64,000 nucleotides of DNA from Streptomyces vinaceus (lineage in GTDB: Bacteria; Actinomycetota; Actinomycetes; Streptomycetales; Streptomycetaceae), in assembly GCF_008704935.1 (NCBI RefSeq), contig NZ_CP023692.1, positions 4,865,001 to 4,929,000 of the forward strand, read 5' to 3'. The notes under the pieces are model-generated. The model had not been told where the DNA came from. It searched no databases and saw nothing but the letters and a program-made list of their open reading frames with translations. Both the position numbers and the translations under genes were made by a program. Positions 25,891 to 35,039 of the stretch are shown piece by piece. How positions within the stretch are numbered: position 1 is the first letter of the stretch; each line of letters begins with the position of its first letter.

Positions 25891-26493
25891 CTAGTCGAAC
25901 CGGACGTGCCGGACGCCGACGAGCGCGCGCCGCAGCCGCGCGCGGAGCGGGCCGTCGGTGTCCGGGGCGGCGCGCAGCCCGGTCATGGCCGCGATCCGGC
26001 CCGCCACCTGGGACACCGTGAGGTGGTCGGTGACCAGGTGGTCGGCGAACTCCGGTCCGCGCAGGGCCTCCAGACAGCCGTCGAGCCGGGCCACCGCGAA
26101 GCCCTCCCGTTTCAGCCCGCGCCCGAGCCCGCGCTCCCCGAGCCGGCGCAGCACGGTCCGGCGCTCGGCCAGCAGCGCGAAGTGCCGTACGTCGTGCCCC
26201 GCTCCGCGCAGCCGGCCGACGGTCTCGGCGAAGTAGCGCGGCTCGGTCACGGTCATCGGGACGAGGACGGGTCCCGCGTGCCCCTCGGCGGCCAGCTCCA
26301 GCACCTCGAACACGCCCTGCCGCCACGCCGGCAGGTCCTGGAAGTCCCCGCGCAGCGCGGGCGGCGTCATGCGGTGCAGCCCGAACCCGACGTGCTCCGG
26401 ATCGCACACGACGCTGCCCGGCAGCCGCCGGTGCAGTTCGTACGCGGTCTGCGTCTTCCCGCCCCCGAAGGGCCCGTTGAGCCAGATGATCAC
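25891..26493 (-). CDS. TmrB-like AAA/P-loop ATP-binding protein
   Basis: A 200-aa P-loop protein. GPFGGGKT after a single strand (VIIWLN) is the Walker A; DPEHVGFGL, FQDLPAWR and VPMTVTEPRYF match the pattern of TmrB-like proteins (tunicamycin-resistance ATP-binding protein of Bacillus) and related actinobacterial kinase-like proteins. The GTG at 26493 is the start: its GTGA overlaps the stop of the upstream lipoprotein gene. It converges on the ABC permease gene with only 4 bp between. A role in drug resistance is possible but unproven. Confidence 0.75.
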   Translation of the reverse strand: MIIWLNGPFGGGKTQTAYELHRRLPGSVVCDPEHVGFGLHRMTPPALRGDFQDLPAWRQGVFEVLELAAEGHAGPVLVPMTVTEPRYFAETVGRLRGAGHDVRHFALLAERRTVLRRLGERGLGRGLKREGFAVARLDGCLEALRGPEFADHLVTDHLTVSQVAGRIAAMTGLRAAPDTDGPLRARLRRALVGVRHVRFD

Positions 26494-27089
26494 CGCGCCG
26501 CCGCCTTCCAGGGGCTGATCCCCAGCTTCCCGGTGTTCCCGAGGTCGACGGAATGGCGCAGCTCCAGCTCCAGCCGGGGCGCACCGGCCCGCGGGGTCAC
26601 CTCCAGCACCCACCCCTCGGCGGCGGGCACGGTCGAATCGGTCACCAGGTTCCGCCACACCATGCCGAAGCCGGCCGCCTGTCCGGGCCGGAGCTCGACC
26701 CGCTGCGGATCGCCCTCGGTGCCGGTGGGCGCGGCGGCGATGCCGTCACCCCCGTGCTGGACGGCCACCTCGACGGGGGCCCGCTTGCCGTCCAGCAGCC
26801 GGACCTCCGGGTAGCCCTCCAGTACGTAGGGCTCCGTACCGCAGTTGACCAGCTGGATGTCGGCGACGCGCAGCCCCATGGCGGCGTCCCCGGCCCCCTC
26901 CGCCAGCCGCACCCCGCCCGCAGGACACGCGGGGGCCTTCGGCGCGGGCGGGGAGGCGGCGACCGTGGGCGCCGGGGGCCGGATCCCACTGGGTCCGGGC
27001 GCGGCATCCGGAGCGGGCGGCACATCACACCCCACCGCCGCCCCCGCCACGACCACCCCGACAACAACCCCCGCCACCCACCGCGTCAT
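26490..27089 (-). CDS. DUF4232-domain lipoprotein
   Basis: A 199-aa exported lipoprotein: Arg-containing n-region, hydrophobic stretch VVVGVVVAGA and a lipobox AAVGC at about 18-22. A Pro/Ala-rich linker follows, then a DUF4232 beta-sandwich domain (about 60-190) with the paired Cys of LVNCGTEPYVLEGYPEV. The function of DUF4232 is not known. It is translationally coupled (GTGA) to the TmrB-like gene. It shows a -10-like TAGGGT 6 nt before the ATG, so it is probably leaderless, in a mirror-image promoter arrangement with the decarboxylase gene. Confidence 0.85.
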   Translation of the reverse strand: MTRWVAGVVVGVVVAGAAVGCDVPPAPDAAPGPSGIRPPAPTVAASPPAPKAPACPAGGVRLAEGAGDAAMGLRVADIQLVNCGTEPYVLEGYPEVRLLDGKRAPVEVAVQHGGDGIAAAPTGTEGDPQRVELRPGQAAGFGMVWRNLVTDSTVPAAEGWVLEVTPRAGAPRLELELRHSVDLGNTGKLGISPWKAAAR

Positions 27090-27095
27090 CCCCCG

Positions 27096-27177
27096 ACCCT
27101 ACGCCGCCCCGGGCACCCCCGGACCGGCCAATCACCCCCGATTGGCCGGTCCGCCGGGCCCGCCGGGTCCCTACCGT
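27096..27177. promoter_or_regulatory. Mirror-image divergent promoters around a 14-bp perfect inverted repeat
   Basis: A perfect inverted repeat has arms 27120-27133 and 27140-27153 and a 6-nt centre. The outer end of each arm is GGTCCG; on both strands GGTCCG is followed by exactly 18 nt and a -10-like hexamer (TAGGGT for the lipoprotein, TACCGT for the decarboxylase), and then 6 nt to the start codon. Either the arms are paired -35 elements or the repeat is an operator controlling both genes. Confidence 0.5.
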
Positions 27178-27183
27178 GCCCCC

Positions 27184-28572
27184 ATGGACCGCACGCTCGC
27201 CACCGACCTCGCCCGCCTCCCCGACCTGCTGGAGGCCACCCGCCGTACCGCCGCCGGGGCCCTCGCAGCCCTGGACGCCCGTCCCGTCGTACCGTCCGCC
27301 GGGCCCCCGCGGGAGCCGGAGCCCCTGCCGGAGCGCGCCGACGGCACGGAAGCCGCCCTCGCCGCCTTCGCGGAGCGCTGGGCACCGCGCCTCTCCGCCT
27401 CCGCCGGCCCCCGCTACCTCGGCTTCGTCACCGGCGGCGCCACCCCCGCCGCCCTCGCGGGCGACTGGCTGACCGCCGTACACGACCAGAACTCCAACTC
27501 CGCCCTGGACGGCGCCGGACAGGACCTCGAACGCGAGACCGTCGCCTGGCTGCGCGAGCTCTTCGGCCTCTCCGACGCCCATACCGGAACCTTCGTCAGC
27601 GGCGCCACCCTGTCCAACACCACGGGCCTCGCCATCGCCCGCGAGTGGCTCGGCGAGCGCCTCGGCGTCTCCCCCTCCGAGGACGGCGCGGCGGCGCTCG
27701 GCCCCGTCCGCGTCCTCTCCGGGGCCCCGCACTCCTCCATCGCCAAGGCCCTCTCCGTCCTCGGCCTCGGCCGCCGCTCCCTCGTCCGCGTCCCCACCCT
27801 CCCGGGCCGCGAGGCCGTCGACCCCGCCGCCCTCGACCGCGCCCTCGCCGACACCCCCGGCCCGGCGGTGGTCGTCGCCAACGCCGGCACCGTCAACACC
27901 GTGGACTTCGACGACCTCCGCGCCGTCGCCGCCCTCCGCGAGCGCCACACCTTCTGGCTCCACACCGACGCCGCCTTCGGCGCCTTCGCCGCCCTCTCAC
28001 CGGACCACGCCCACCTCGCCGAAGGCCTCGACGCCTCCGACTCCGTCTGCGTCGACCTGCACAAGTGGCTGAACGTCCCCTACGACAGCGCCGTCCAGTT
28101 CACCCGCCGCCAAGACCTCCAGGCCCGCGTCTTCCAGAACGCCGCCGCCTACCTCGGCCCCCTCGGCGAACACCCCGACCTGGTCCACCTCACCCCCGAG
28201 AACTCGCGCCGGCTGCGCGCCCTCGCCGCCTGGTTCACCCTCCGCGCGTACGGCCGCGAAGGCCACCGCGAGATCGTCGAGCGCGACATCGCCTGCGCCG
28301 AGGCCCTCGGCGCCGCGCTCGACCAGGACCCGGCCTTCCGCCTCCTCGCCCCGGTCCGACTGAACGTCGTCTGCTTCACCCTCGCCGAGGACCCCACCCC
28401 CGACCGCCTCACGGCCCTGCGCGAGGCCGCGCGGGAGGAGGTCTTCGTCACCCCCACCGTCTACGCGGGAACCCCCGCCCTGCGCGCGGCGTTCTCCAAC
28501 TGGCGTACCACGCAGGCGGACGTACGCCGGGCCGTGCAGGCCCTCCGTACGGCGGCGAAGGGGATCGCATGA
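27184..28572 (+). CDS. Pyridoxal-dependent decarboxylase (group II, aromatic-amino-acid/glutamate type)
   Basis: A 462-aa PLP enzyme of the group II decarboxylase family. The cofactor Lys is in VDLHKWLNVPYD (HKW), the Schiff-base Asp in HTDAAFGAF, and the substrate/cofactor segment FVSGATLSNTTGL is conserved. The C-terminal domain with FVTPTVYAGTPALRAAFSNWRT is complete. It probably decarboxylates an aromatic or related amino acid; the exact substrate is unclear. No ribosome site is present and the start is 6 nt past a -10-like hexamer, so the mRNA is probably leaderless. It overlaps the HD gene (ATGA). Confidence 0.88.
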   Translation: MDRTLATDLARLPDLLEATRRTAAGALAALDARPVVPSAGPPREPEPLPERADGTEAALAAFAERWAPRLSASAGPRYLGFVTGGATPAALAGDWLTAVHDQNSNSALDGAGQDLERETVAWLRELFGLSDAHTGTFVSGATLSNTTGLAIAREWLGERLGVSPSEDGAAALGPVRVLSGAPHSSIAKALSVLGLGRRSLVRVPTLPGREAVDPAALDRALADTPGPAVVVANAGTVNTVDFDDLRAVAALRERHTFWLHTDAAFGAFAALSPDHAHLAEGLDASDSVCVDLHKWLNVPYDSAVQFTRRQDLQARVFQNAAAYLGPLGEHPDLVHLTPENSRRLRALAAWFTLRAYGREGHREIVERDIACAEALGAALDQDPAFRLLAPVRLNVVCFTLAEDPTPDRLTALREAAREEVFVTPTVYAGTPALRAAFSNWRTTQADVRRAVQALRTAAKGIA

Positions 28573-29033
28573 CCCAACGGCAGCAGCAGCCGCTGACCCT
28601 GATCGAGGTCGAGGCCCTGGCGCGCTCCGCGCACGAGGGCCAGACCGACAAGGCCGGCCGGCCGTACGCGGAGCACCTCGCGGCCGTTGCCGAGGGGGTC
28701 CGCGTGCGCGGCGGCAGCCCGGAGCAGCAGGCGGCGGCCTGGCTGCACGACGCTGTCGAGGACGACGCGCTCAGCCGGGAATGGCTGGATTCCGCCGCTC
28801 TGCCGCAGCCGGTCAAGGACATGGTGCTGGCGGTGACGAAGCGGGTCGGCGAGCCGGTGGAGGAGTACGCGGCCAGGATCCTCGCCACTCCGGGCGCCCT
28901 CCTGGTCAAGGAGGCCGACCTGGCGCACAACGCGGACCCCGCGAGGCTCTCCGTACTGGACGGCCCCACCCGGGAACGGCTGTCCGCGAAGTACGCGTAT
29001 GTCCGCTCCCTCCTCGGCCTCACCGCGCGATGA
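28569..29033 (+). CDS. HD-domain hydrolase, RelA/SpoT hydrolase-like (MESH1-like)
   Basis: A 154-aa stand-alone HD protein. The pattern H22 (AHEGQTDKAG), H36 (YAEHL), H60-D61 (WLHDAVED) and D117 (KEADLAHN) matches the manganese site of small alarmone hydrolases and of the N-terminal hydrolase domain of RelA/SpoT. There is no synthetase, TGS or ACT domain. Its ATG overlaps the decarboxylase stop, so the two are translationally coupled, an unexpected pairing. (p)ppGpp or another phosphorylated nucleotide is the likely substrate by family. Confidence 0.8.
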   Translation: MTQRQQQPLTLIEVEALARSAHEGQTDKAGRPYAEHLAAVAEGVRVRGGSPEQQAAAWLHDAVEDDALSREWLDSAALPQPVKDMVLAVTKRVGEPVEEYAARILATPGALLVKEADLAHNADPARLSVLDGPTRERLSAKYAYVRSLLGLTAR

Positions 29034-29209
29034 CCCGGGCCCCGCGTCCGAAATATGCCCGGCGCATGGCCGGTTGGCGGGAAAGCGGCGATGCCGATTC
29101 GCCACGGGACGGATAGCCGGGGCCCGTTGGTGGGAGGATGGTCCGTGTGGGGTTGCGCTTGGCCGTGCGCCCCGGGCCGACCAGGGGACGACCGAAGGTG
29201 TGATCAGTA

Positions 29210-29404
29210 GTGGCCATTTCGCTGTCAGTGGTGGTTCTGTTGGCGGTCATCCTGGTGGTGCTGATCCGCGGCAACCACATCAAGGCCGGCCCCGCGATCG
29301 TCGCGGTCCTCTTCGGCTTCTTCCTGGCGTCCAGCTCCATCGCCCCGGACGTCAACCGCTTCCTCAACTCCCTCGCGGACACCATCGCGGGAATCAAGCT
29401 CTAG
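29210..29404 (+). CDS. Small conserved membrane protein of unknown function
   Basis: A 64-aa protein starting at GTG 29210 with GAAGG about 14 nt upstream. It has two hydrophobic segments (SLSVVVLLAVILVVLI and AIVAVLFGFFLASS) separated by RGNHIKAG and an amphipathic C-terminal helix. I cannot assign a function. Coding is supported by the strong third-position GC bias and the clean two-helix layout. Confidence 0.65.
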   Translation: MAISLSVVVLLAVILVVLIRGNHIKAGPAIVAVLFGFFLASSSIAPDVNRFLNSLADTIAGIKL

Positions 29405-29589
29405 ACCGCGCCCGCCCCCGGGGGTACCGGCCGGCCGCCGGTACCCCGTCGAGGCCGTCCGTGAGATGCCGCGCGACACACCGGCCGATAAAATGAGAGA
29501 CGCCATCAGCACGGCAGAACGGGCAACGATCAACAGCCCCCGTGCCCACGCCGGCGCTGCCGCACCACAGGGCGTCCAAGGCAGGTCGA

Positions 29590-29901
29590 ATGATGAACCG
29601 GACACGCCGTCTTGCAGTACTCGCGCTGATCATGGCTCCCGCTCTCGCGGCGGCCCCCGCGGCCCTCGCGGCCCCCGCGGCCGCCAAGTGCAACGTCGAG
29701 GTGGACTCGGCCGGCAAGTACCACGTATGGGGCGAGGGCTTCCCCGCCGGTACGACGGTGACCTACTCCGGCTCCAGCTCGGGCTCGGTCCCCGTCAACA
29801 AGTCGGGCCGGTTCGACCTCGGCGGCCTGAGCGGAGCCAAGTACGTCGTCAAGACGGCCGACGGCAAGACCACGGTCACCTGCGCCTCGGTCCACCACTG
29901 A
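29590..29901 (+). CDS. Small secreted protein of unknown function
   Basis: A 103-aa secreted protein. The ATGATG at 29590/29593 offers two starts; AGG lies just upstream. A signal peptide (RRLAVLALIMAPALAAAPAALAAPAAA) occupies the first 32 residues. The mature part of about 70 residues is rich in Gly, Ser and Val and has two Cys (KCNVEV near the start, VTCASVHH at the end) that could form a disulfide closing a small beta-sandwich. It looks like one of the small immunoglobulin-like secreted proteins of Streptomyces, but I cannot assign a role. Confidence 0.65.
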   Translation: MMNRTRRLAVLALIMAPALAAAPAALAAPAAAKCNVEVDSAGKYHVWGEGFPAGTTVTYSGSSSGSVPVNKSGRFDLGGLSGAKYVVKTADGKTTVTCASVHH

Positions 29902-29958
29902 CCTGACGGCGCTCTCCGCAGGGGGCACGACGGGCTGATCGGAGCCCCGGGAACGACC

Positions 29959-29997
29959 AAGGGCCAGGTCGAGGAGACATCCTCTGACCTGGCCCTT
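29959..29997. terminator. Terminator between the secreted-protein gene and tRNA-Gly
   Basis: Hairpin with outer arms AAGGGCCAGGTC (29959-29970) and GACCTGGCCCTT (29986-29997) and an inner GAGGA/TCCTC stem. It serves the convergent tRNA-Gly and the secreted-protein gene. Confidence 0.8.
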
Positions 29998-30007
29998 CGT
30001 GCTTCAG

Positions 30008-30078
30008 AGCGGGCGACGGGAATCGAACCCGCGTAGCTAGTTTGGAAGACTAGGGCTCTACCATTGAGCTACGCCCGC
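30008..30078 (-). tRNA. tRNA-Gly (anticodon TCC)
   Basis: The minus strand folds into a full cloverleaf: acceptor GCGGGCG/CGCCCGC, D-arm GCTCAATGGTAGAGC, anticodon stem CTAGT/ACTAG with loop CTTCCAA, and T-arm GCGGGTTCGATTCCCGT. Discriminator T; CCA is not encoded. Confidence 0.95.
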
Positions 30079-30245
30079 AACGCGTGCGCCGCAGGTCCGG
30101 GGACCGCGGCACGGACAGCATCCTAGCGGGTCGGGCCGGGGGAGCGCACACCCCATTGCGCGGGCGCGGTGCGCCGTCCGGAAACGTTCGTAAAAACCCC
30201 GCGCATCAGAGGGTCTCCGGCCATGTACCCTACGTGTCGCACCGA

Positions 30246-30322
30246 CGGGGTGTGGCGCAGCTTGGTAGCGCGTCCGCTTTGGGAGCGGAAGGTCGTCGGT
30301 TCGAATCCGGCCACCCCGACCA
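30246..30322 (+). tRNA. tRNA-Pro (anticodon TGG)
   Basis: Acceptor CGGGGTG pairs with CACCCCG, D-arm GCGCAGCTTGGTAGCGC, anticodon loop TTTGGGA inside TCCGC/GCGGA, and T-arm CGTCGGTTCGAATCCGG. The 3' CCA is encoded. It lies upstream of trigger factor. Confidence 0.95.
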
Positions 30323-30483
30323 CCACCACCGCATCACAAGATCGCGTTGTGGGCTGATTGCCGCTTGCGGTTACTATGCAAGCTGCGTGCCCGTGTGTCT
30401 GATGGACCGGGCCGAATCCGCCGAACCGCTGAATCGCAGCGTGGACGCAGACCCCAAGCAGTCAGCCACAAGGAGACCGAACC

Positions 30484-31872
30484 GTGAAGAGCGCCGTGGA
30501 GACCCTGAACCCGACTCGGGTTCGGCTCACTGTTGAGGTGCCCTTCGAGGAGCTCAAGGACAGCCTCGACGCGGCGTACAAGAAGATCAACCAGCAGGTC
30601 ACGGTGAAGGGCTTCCGCAAGGGCAAGATCCCCGCCCGGGTCATCGACCAGCGCTTCGGTCGCGGTGCGGTGCTGGAGGAGGCCGTCAACGACGCCCTCC
30701 CGAAGTTCTACACCGAGGCGGTCAACGAGGCCGACCTGAACCCGCTGGGCCAGCCCGAGGTCGACATCACGGAGCTGAAGGACGGCGAGCTGCTGGCCTT
30801 CACCGCCGAGGTCGACGTCCGCCCCGAGATCGAGATCCCGGACTACTCCGGCATCGAGGTCGAGGTCGACGCGGTCGAGGTTTCCGACGAGGACGTCGAG
30901 AAGTCGGTCGAGCAGCTGCGCGGCCGCTTCGCGTCCACGAACGACGTCGAGCGCGCCGCCGCCGAGGGTGACGTCGTCACCATCGACCTGGAGGCCAAGG
31001 TCGACGGCGAGGTGCTGCCCGACGGCGTCGCCTCCGACGTCTCGTACACCATCGGCTCGGGCGAGCTCCTCGACGGCATCGACGAGGCCGTCAAGGGCCT
31101 GGAGGCCGGTGGCGAGGCCACCTTCACCTCCCAGCTGAAGGGCGGCTCCGCCGAGGGCAAGGACGCCGAGGTCACCGTCAAGGTCACCAAGGTCTCCGCC
31201 AAGGAGCTTCCGGAGCTGGACGACGAGTTCGCGCAGATGGCGAGCGAGTTCGACACGCTTGAGGACCTCAAGGCGGACAGCCGCAAGCGCCTTGAGAACA
31301 TGAAGCAGTACGACCAGGCCACGCAGGCCCAGGAGCGCGTCCTGGAGAAGCTGCTGGAGCTCGTCGAGGTGCCGATCCCCGAGAAGCTGCTCGAGGACGA
31401 GGTCAACACCCGCAAGCACAACCTGGAGCACCACCAGCTCGGCCAGATGGGCCTGACCATCGAGAAGTACCTGGAGTTCCAGGGCAAGACGGTCGAGGAG
31501 TTCGACGCCGAGACCAAGGACCAGGCGATCAAGGGCATCAAGACCCAGTTCGTCCTGGACGCGCTGGTCAACAAGGAGAAGCTGGGCGTCGACCAGGAGG
31601 AGCTCACCGAGCACCTCATGCGCCGTGCGGCCTCCTCCGGCATGTCCCCCGACCAGTTCGCCCAGGCCGTCGTCGAGGGTGGCCAGGTGCCGATGCTCGT
31701 CGGCGAGGTCGCCCGCGGCAAGGCGCTCGCGGTCGTCGTCGAGGCCGCCAAGGTCGTCGACACCAACGGCGAGGTCGTGGACCTGTCCGACGAGGACGAG
31801 GAGACGGTCGCCGAGGCCGTCGAGGCGGCCGTCGACGGTGACGCCGAGGGCGACGCCGAAGAGGCCAAGTAA
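30484..31872 (+). CDS. tig: Trigger factor, ribosome-associated chaperone and peptidyl-prolyl isomerase
   Basis: A 462-aa trigger factor binding nascent chains at the ribosome exit. The N-terminal ribosome-binding domain contains the signature region GFRKGKIPARVIDQRFG at about 44-60; the FKBP-type isomerase domain spans about 150-245 (EGDVVTIDLEAKVDG..., LLDGIDEAVKGLEAGGEATF) and the helical C-terminal chaperone domain follows. The acidic tail (DEDEETVAEAVEAAVDGDAEGDAEEAK) is typical of actinobacteria. The GTG start has AGGAGA upstream. Its place before clpP1-clpP2-clpX is the classic order; a terminator separates it from clpP1. Confidence 0.97.
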   Translation: MKSAVETLNPTRVRLTVEVPFEELKDSLDAAYKKINQQVTVKGFRKGKIPARVIDQRFGRGAVLEEAVNDALPKFYTEAVNEADLNPLGQPEVDITELKDGELLAFTAEVDVRPEIEIPDYSGIEVEVDAVEVSDEDVEKSVEQLRGRFASTNDVERAAAEGDVVTIDLEAKVDGEVLPDGVASDVSYTIGSGELLDGIDEAVKGLEAGGEATFTSQLKGGSAEGKDAEVTVKVTKVSAKELPELDDEFAQMASEFDTLEDLKADSRKRLENMKQYDQATQAQERVLEKLLELVEVPIPEKLLEDEVNTRKHNLEHHQLGQMGLTIEKYLEFQGKTVEEFDAETKDQAIKGIKTQFVLDALVNKEKLGVDQEELTEHLMRRAASSGMSPDQFAQAVVEGGQVPMLVGEVARGKALAVVVEAAKVVDTNGEVVDLSDEDEETVAEAVEAAVDGDAEGDAEEAK

Positions 31873-31878
31873 CACCCT

Positions 31879-31949
31879 GGGCGGCGCCCTGAGCGCCGCC
31901 CGCCCAGCAGCATCCGGAAGGCCCGTACACAGCCGTGTGCGGGCCTTCC
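31879..31949 (+). terminator. Double hairpin terminator after tig
   Basis: First stem GGGCGGCGC/GCGCCGCCC (31879-31901), second stem 31916-31930 with 31935-31949 (15 bp, one G-T pair, 4-nt loop). It separates tig from the clpP operon promoter. Confidence 0.75.
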
Positions 31950-31979
31950 CGCATGTGCTGCCGGCCCCCGCGGACCTTG

Positions 31980-31993
31980 CGCTCCGAGCGAAC
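31980..31993. promoter_or_regulatory. ClgR-like activator box upstream of clpP1
   Basis: CGCT-CCG-AGCG-AAC fits the CGCY-N3-RGCG-WWS pattern known for the ClgR regulator of clp genes in actinobacteria, from memory of that consensus. A -10-like TAGGGT at 32032-32037 lacks a good -35, as expected of an activator-dependent promoter; the box would lie near -58. Confidence 0.5.
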
Positions 31994-32157
31994 AGTTCGG
32001 GAAGCGGGATGGCGTTGTCCGACCTGCGCGTTAGGGTCCATGAATACGAGGGCACGGGAGTAACCGGACGCAGGCGGCCACGCCGCCCCCAACGGTCCGC
32101 GCCCCAGAACGAGACGCTGAGACGGCATGTGGCCGTCGGAGACGAGCAGGTGGATAC

Positions 32158-32775
32158 GTGACGAATCTGAAGCCTTACGCCGCGGGTGAGCCGTCCATCG
32201 GTGGCGGCCTCGGCGACCATGTCTACAACCGGCTGCTCGGCGAGCGCATCATCTTCCTCGGCCAGCAGGTCGACGACGACATCGCGAACAAGATCACCGC
32301 GCAGCTCCTCCTCCTGGCCGCGGAGCCGGAGAAGGACATCTACCTGTACATCAACAGCCCGGGCGGCTCGGTGACGGCGGGTATGGCGGTGTACGACACG
32401 ATGCAGTACATCCCGAACGACGTCGTCACCATCGGCATGGGCATGGCGGCCTCGATGGGCCAGTTCCTGCTCACCGGCGGTACCGCGGGCAAGCGCTTCT
32501 CGCTGCCGAACACCGACATCCTGATGCACCAGGGTTCGGCCGGCATCGGCGGCACCGCCTCGGACATCAAGATCCAGGCCCAGTACCTGCTGCGCACGAA
32601 GCAGCGCATGGCCGAGATCACCGCGCACCACTCCGGCCAGACCGTGGAGGCGATCATCCGCGACGGCGACCGCGACCGCTGGTTCACGGCGGAGGAGGCC
32701 AAGGAGTACGGCCTGATCGACGAGATCATCTCCGCCGCGTCGCTGGTCCCGGGCGGCGGCGGCACCGGGGCCTGA
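32158..32775 (+). CDS. clpP1: ATP-dependent Clp protease proteolytic subunit 1
   Basis: A 205-aa serine peptidase subunit forming the barrel of the Clp protease. The catalytic triad is S99 (GMAASMGQF), H124 (ILMHQGSAG) and D173 (RDGDRDRWF). The GTG at 32158 has AGGTGG just upstream. It heads the clpP1-clpP2 operon, 86 nt before clpP2. In Streptomyces ClpP1 and ClpP2 act together and this pair is the target of ADEP antibiotics. Probably activated by ClgR (box at 31980). Confidence 0.97.
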   Translation: MTNLKPYAAGEPSIGGGLGDHVYNRLLGERIIFLGQQVDDDIANKITAQLLLLAAEPEKDIYLYINSPGGSVTAGMAVYDTMQYIPNDVVTIGMGMAASMGQFLLTGGTAGKRFSLPNTDILMHQGSAGIGGTASDIKIQAQYLLRTKQRMAEITAHHSGQTVEAIIRDGDRDRWFTAEEAKEYGLIDEIISAASLVPGGGGTGA

Positions 32776-32861
32776 CCCCGGCCCCGGCGCGCGGGCCCTC
32801 GTACGAGGACCCGTACGCCCGCCCGCACCCGGCAAGCCCCAGCCCGCAGAACGCCACCAGG

Positions 32862-33533
32862 ATGGTGAACACCCAGATGCACATGAACAACCTCTCTCCC
32901 GCGAGCGGCCTCTACACCGGCGCGCCGGTGGACAACCGCTACGTCGTCCCGCGCTTCGTCGAGCGCACCTCGCAGGGCGTGCGCGAGTACGACCCGTACG
33001 CGAAGCTCTTCGAGGAGCGCGTGATCTTCCTCGGCGTGCAGATCGACGACGCCTCCGCCAACGACGTCATGGCGCAGCTGCTGTGCCTGGAGTCGATGGA
33101 CCCCGACCGCGACATCTCGATCTACATCAACAGCCCGGGCGGCTCCTTCACGGCGCTGACGGCGATCTACGACACGATGCAGTTCGTGAAGCCGGACATC
33201 CAGACGGTCTGCATGGGCCAGGCGGCCTCCGCCGCCGCCGTCCTGCTGGCCGCCGGCACGCCGGGCAAGCGCATGGCGCTGCCGAACGCCCGCGTGCTGA
33301 TCCACCAGCCGTCCGGCGGCACCGGTCGCGAGCAGCTCTCCGACCTGGAGATCGCGGCCAACGAGATCCTGCGCATGCGCGACCAGCTGGAGACCATGCT
33401 GGCCAAGCACTCGACCACGCCGATCGAGAAGATCCGCGAGGACATCGAGCGCGACAAGATCCTGACGGCCGAGGACGCGCTCGCGTACGGCCTGATCGAC
33501 CAGATCGTCTCGACCCGCAAGAACTCCCACTGA
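32862..33533 (+). CDS. clpP2: ATP-dependent Clp protease proteolytic subunit 2
   Basis: A 223-aa ClpP paralogue with S123 (GQAASAAAV), H148 (LIHQPSGG) and D198 (DIERDKIL). The N-terminal extension before the handle is longer than in ClpP1 and may be processed. The ATG at 32862 is preceded closely by AGG; the ATG at 32883 (MNNLSP) is an alternative start. It co-assembles with ClpP1 and receives substrates from ClpX. A terminator-like hairpin lies before clpX. Confidence 0.95.
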   Translation: MVNTQMHMNNLSPASGLYTGAPVDNRYVVPRFVERTSQGVREYDPYAKLFEERVIFLGVQIDDASANDVMAQLLCLESMDPDRDISIYINSPGGSFTALTAIYDTMQFVKPDIQTVCMGQAASAAAVLLAAGTPGKRMALPNARVLIHQPSGGTGREQLSDLEIAANEILRMRDQLETMLAKHSTTPIEKIREDIERDKILTAEDALAYGLIDQIVSTRKNSH

Positions 33534-33591
33534 TCCTTGCCGCCAGTTGGCGTGGGCACGTCGTCACATTCGGCGATGTGAACCACGTCAA

Positions 33592-33613
33592 GGGGGCCCC
33601 GAACGGGGCCCCC
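33592..33613 (+). terminator. Hairpin between clpP2 and clpX
   Basis: GGGGGCCCCG (33592-33601) and CGGGGCCCCC (33604-33613) with a 2-nt centre, likely ending or attenuating the clpP operon before clpX. Confidence 0.55.
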
Positions 33614-33686
33614 GGCAAGGTACCGTCGGATATGAGGCACCAGGAGCGCTGAACCAGGCGTCTCCCAGGCGAAGGGGAAGCACCTC

Positions 33687-34973
<1,287 letters not shown>

Positions 34974-34985
34974 CCGACACGACGC

Positions 34986-35028
34986 ACGCGTAGGGGCGCC
35001 CGGCCATCGGCCGGGCGCCCCTACGCGT
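34986..35028. terminator. Bidirectional terminator between clpX and the QP-rich protein gene
   Basis: Perfect 20-bp arms 34986-35005 and 35009-35028 with a 3-nt loop, between convergent genes. Confidence 0.85.
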
Positions 35029-35039
35029 GTGGCCCGCGG

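Noticed and set aside
30008..30322. tRNA-Gly and tRNA-Pro as integration targets
   Set aside because: No duplicated tRNA 3' ends or integrase gene lie nearby; both tRNAs are intact and flanked by core genes.
32341..33145. Repeated DNA shared by clpP1 and clpP2 (around the INSPGGS codons)
   Set aside because: This is homology between paralogous genes, not a mobile or regulatory repeat.
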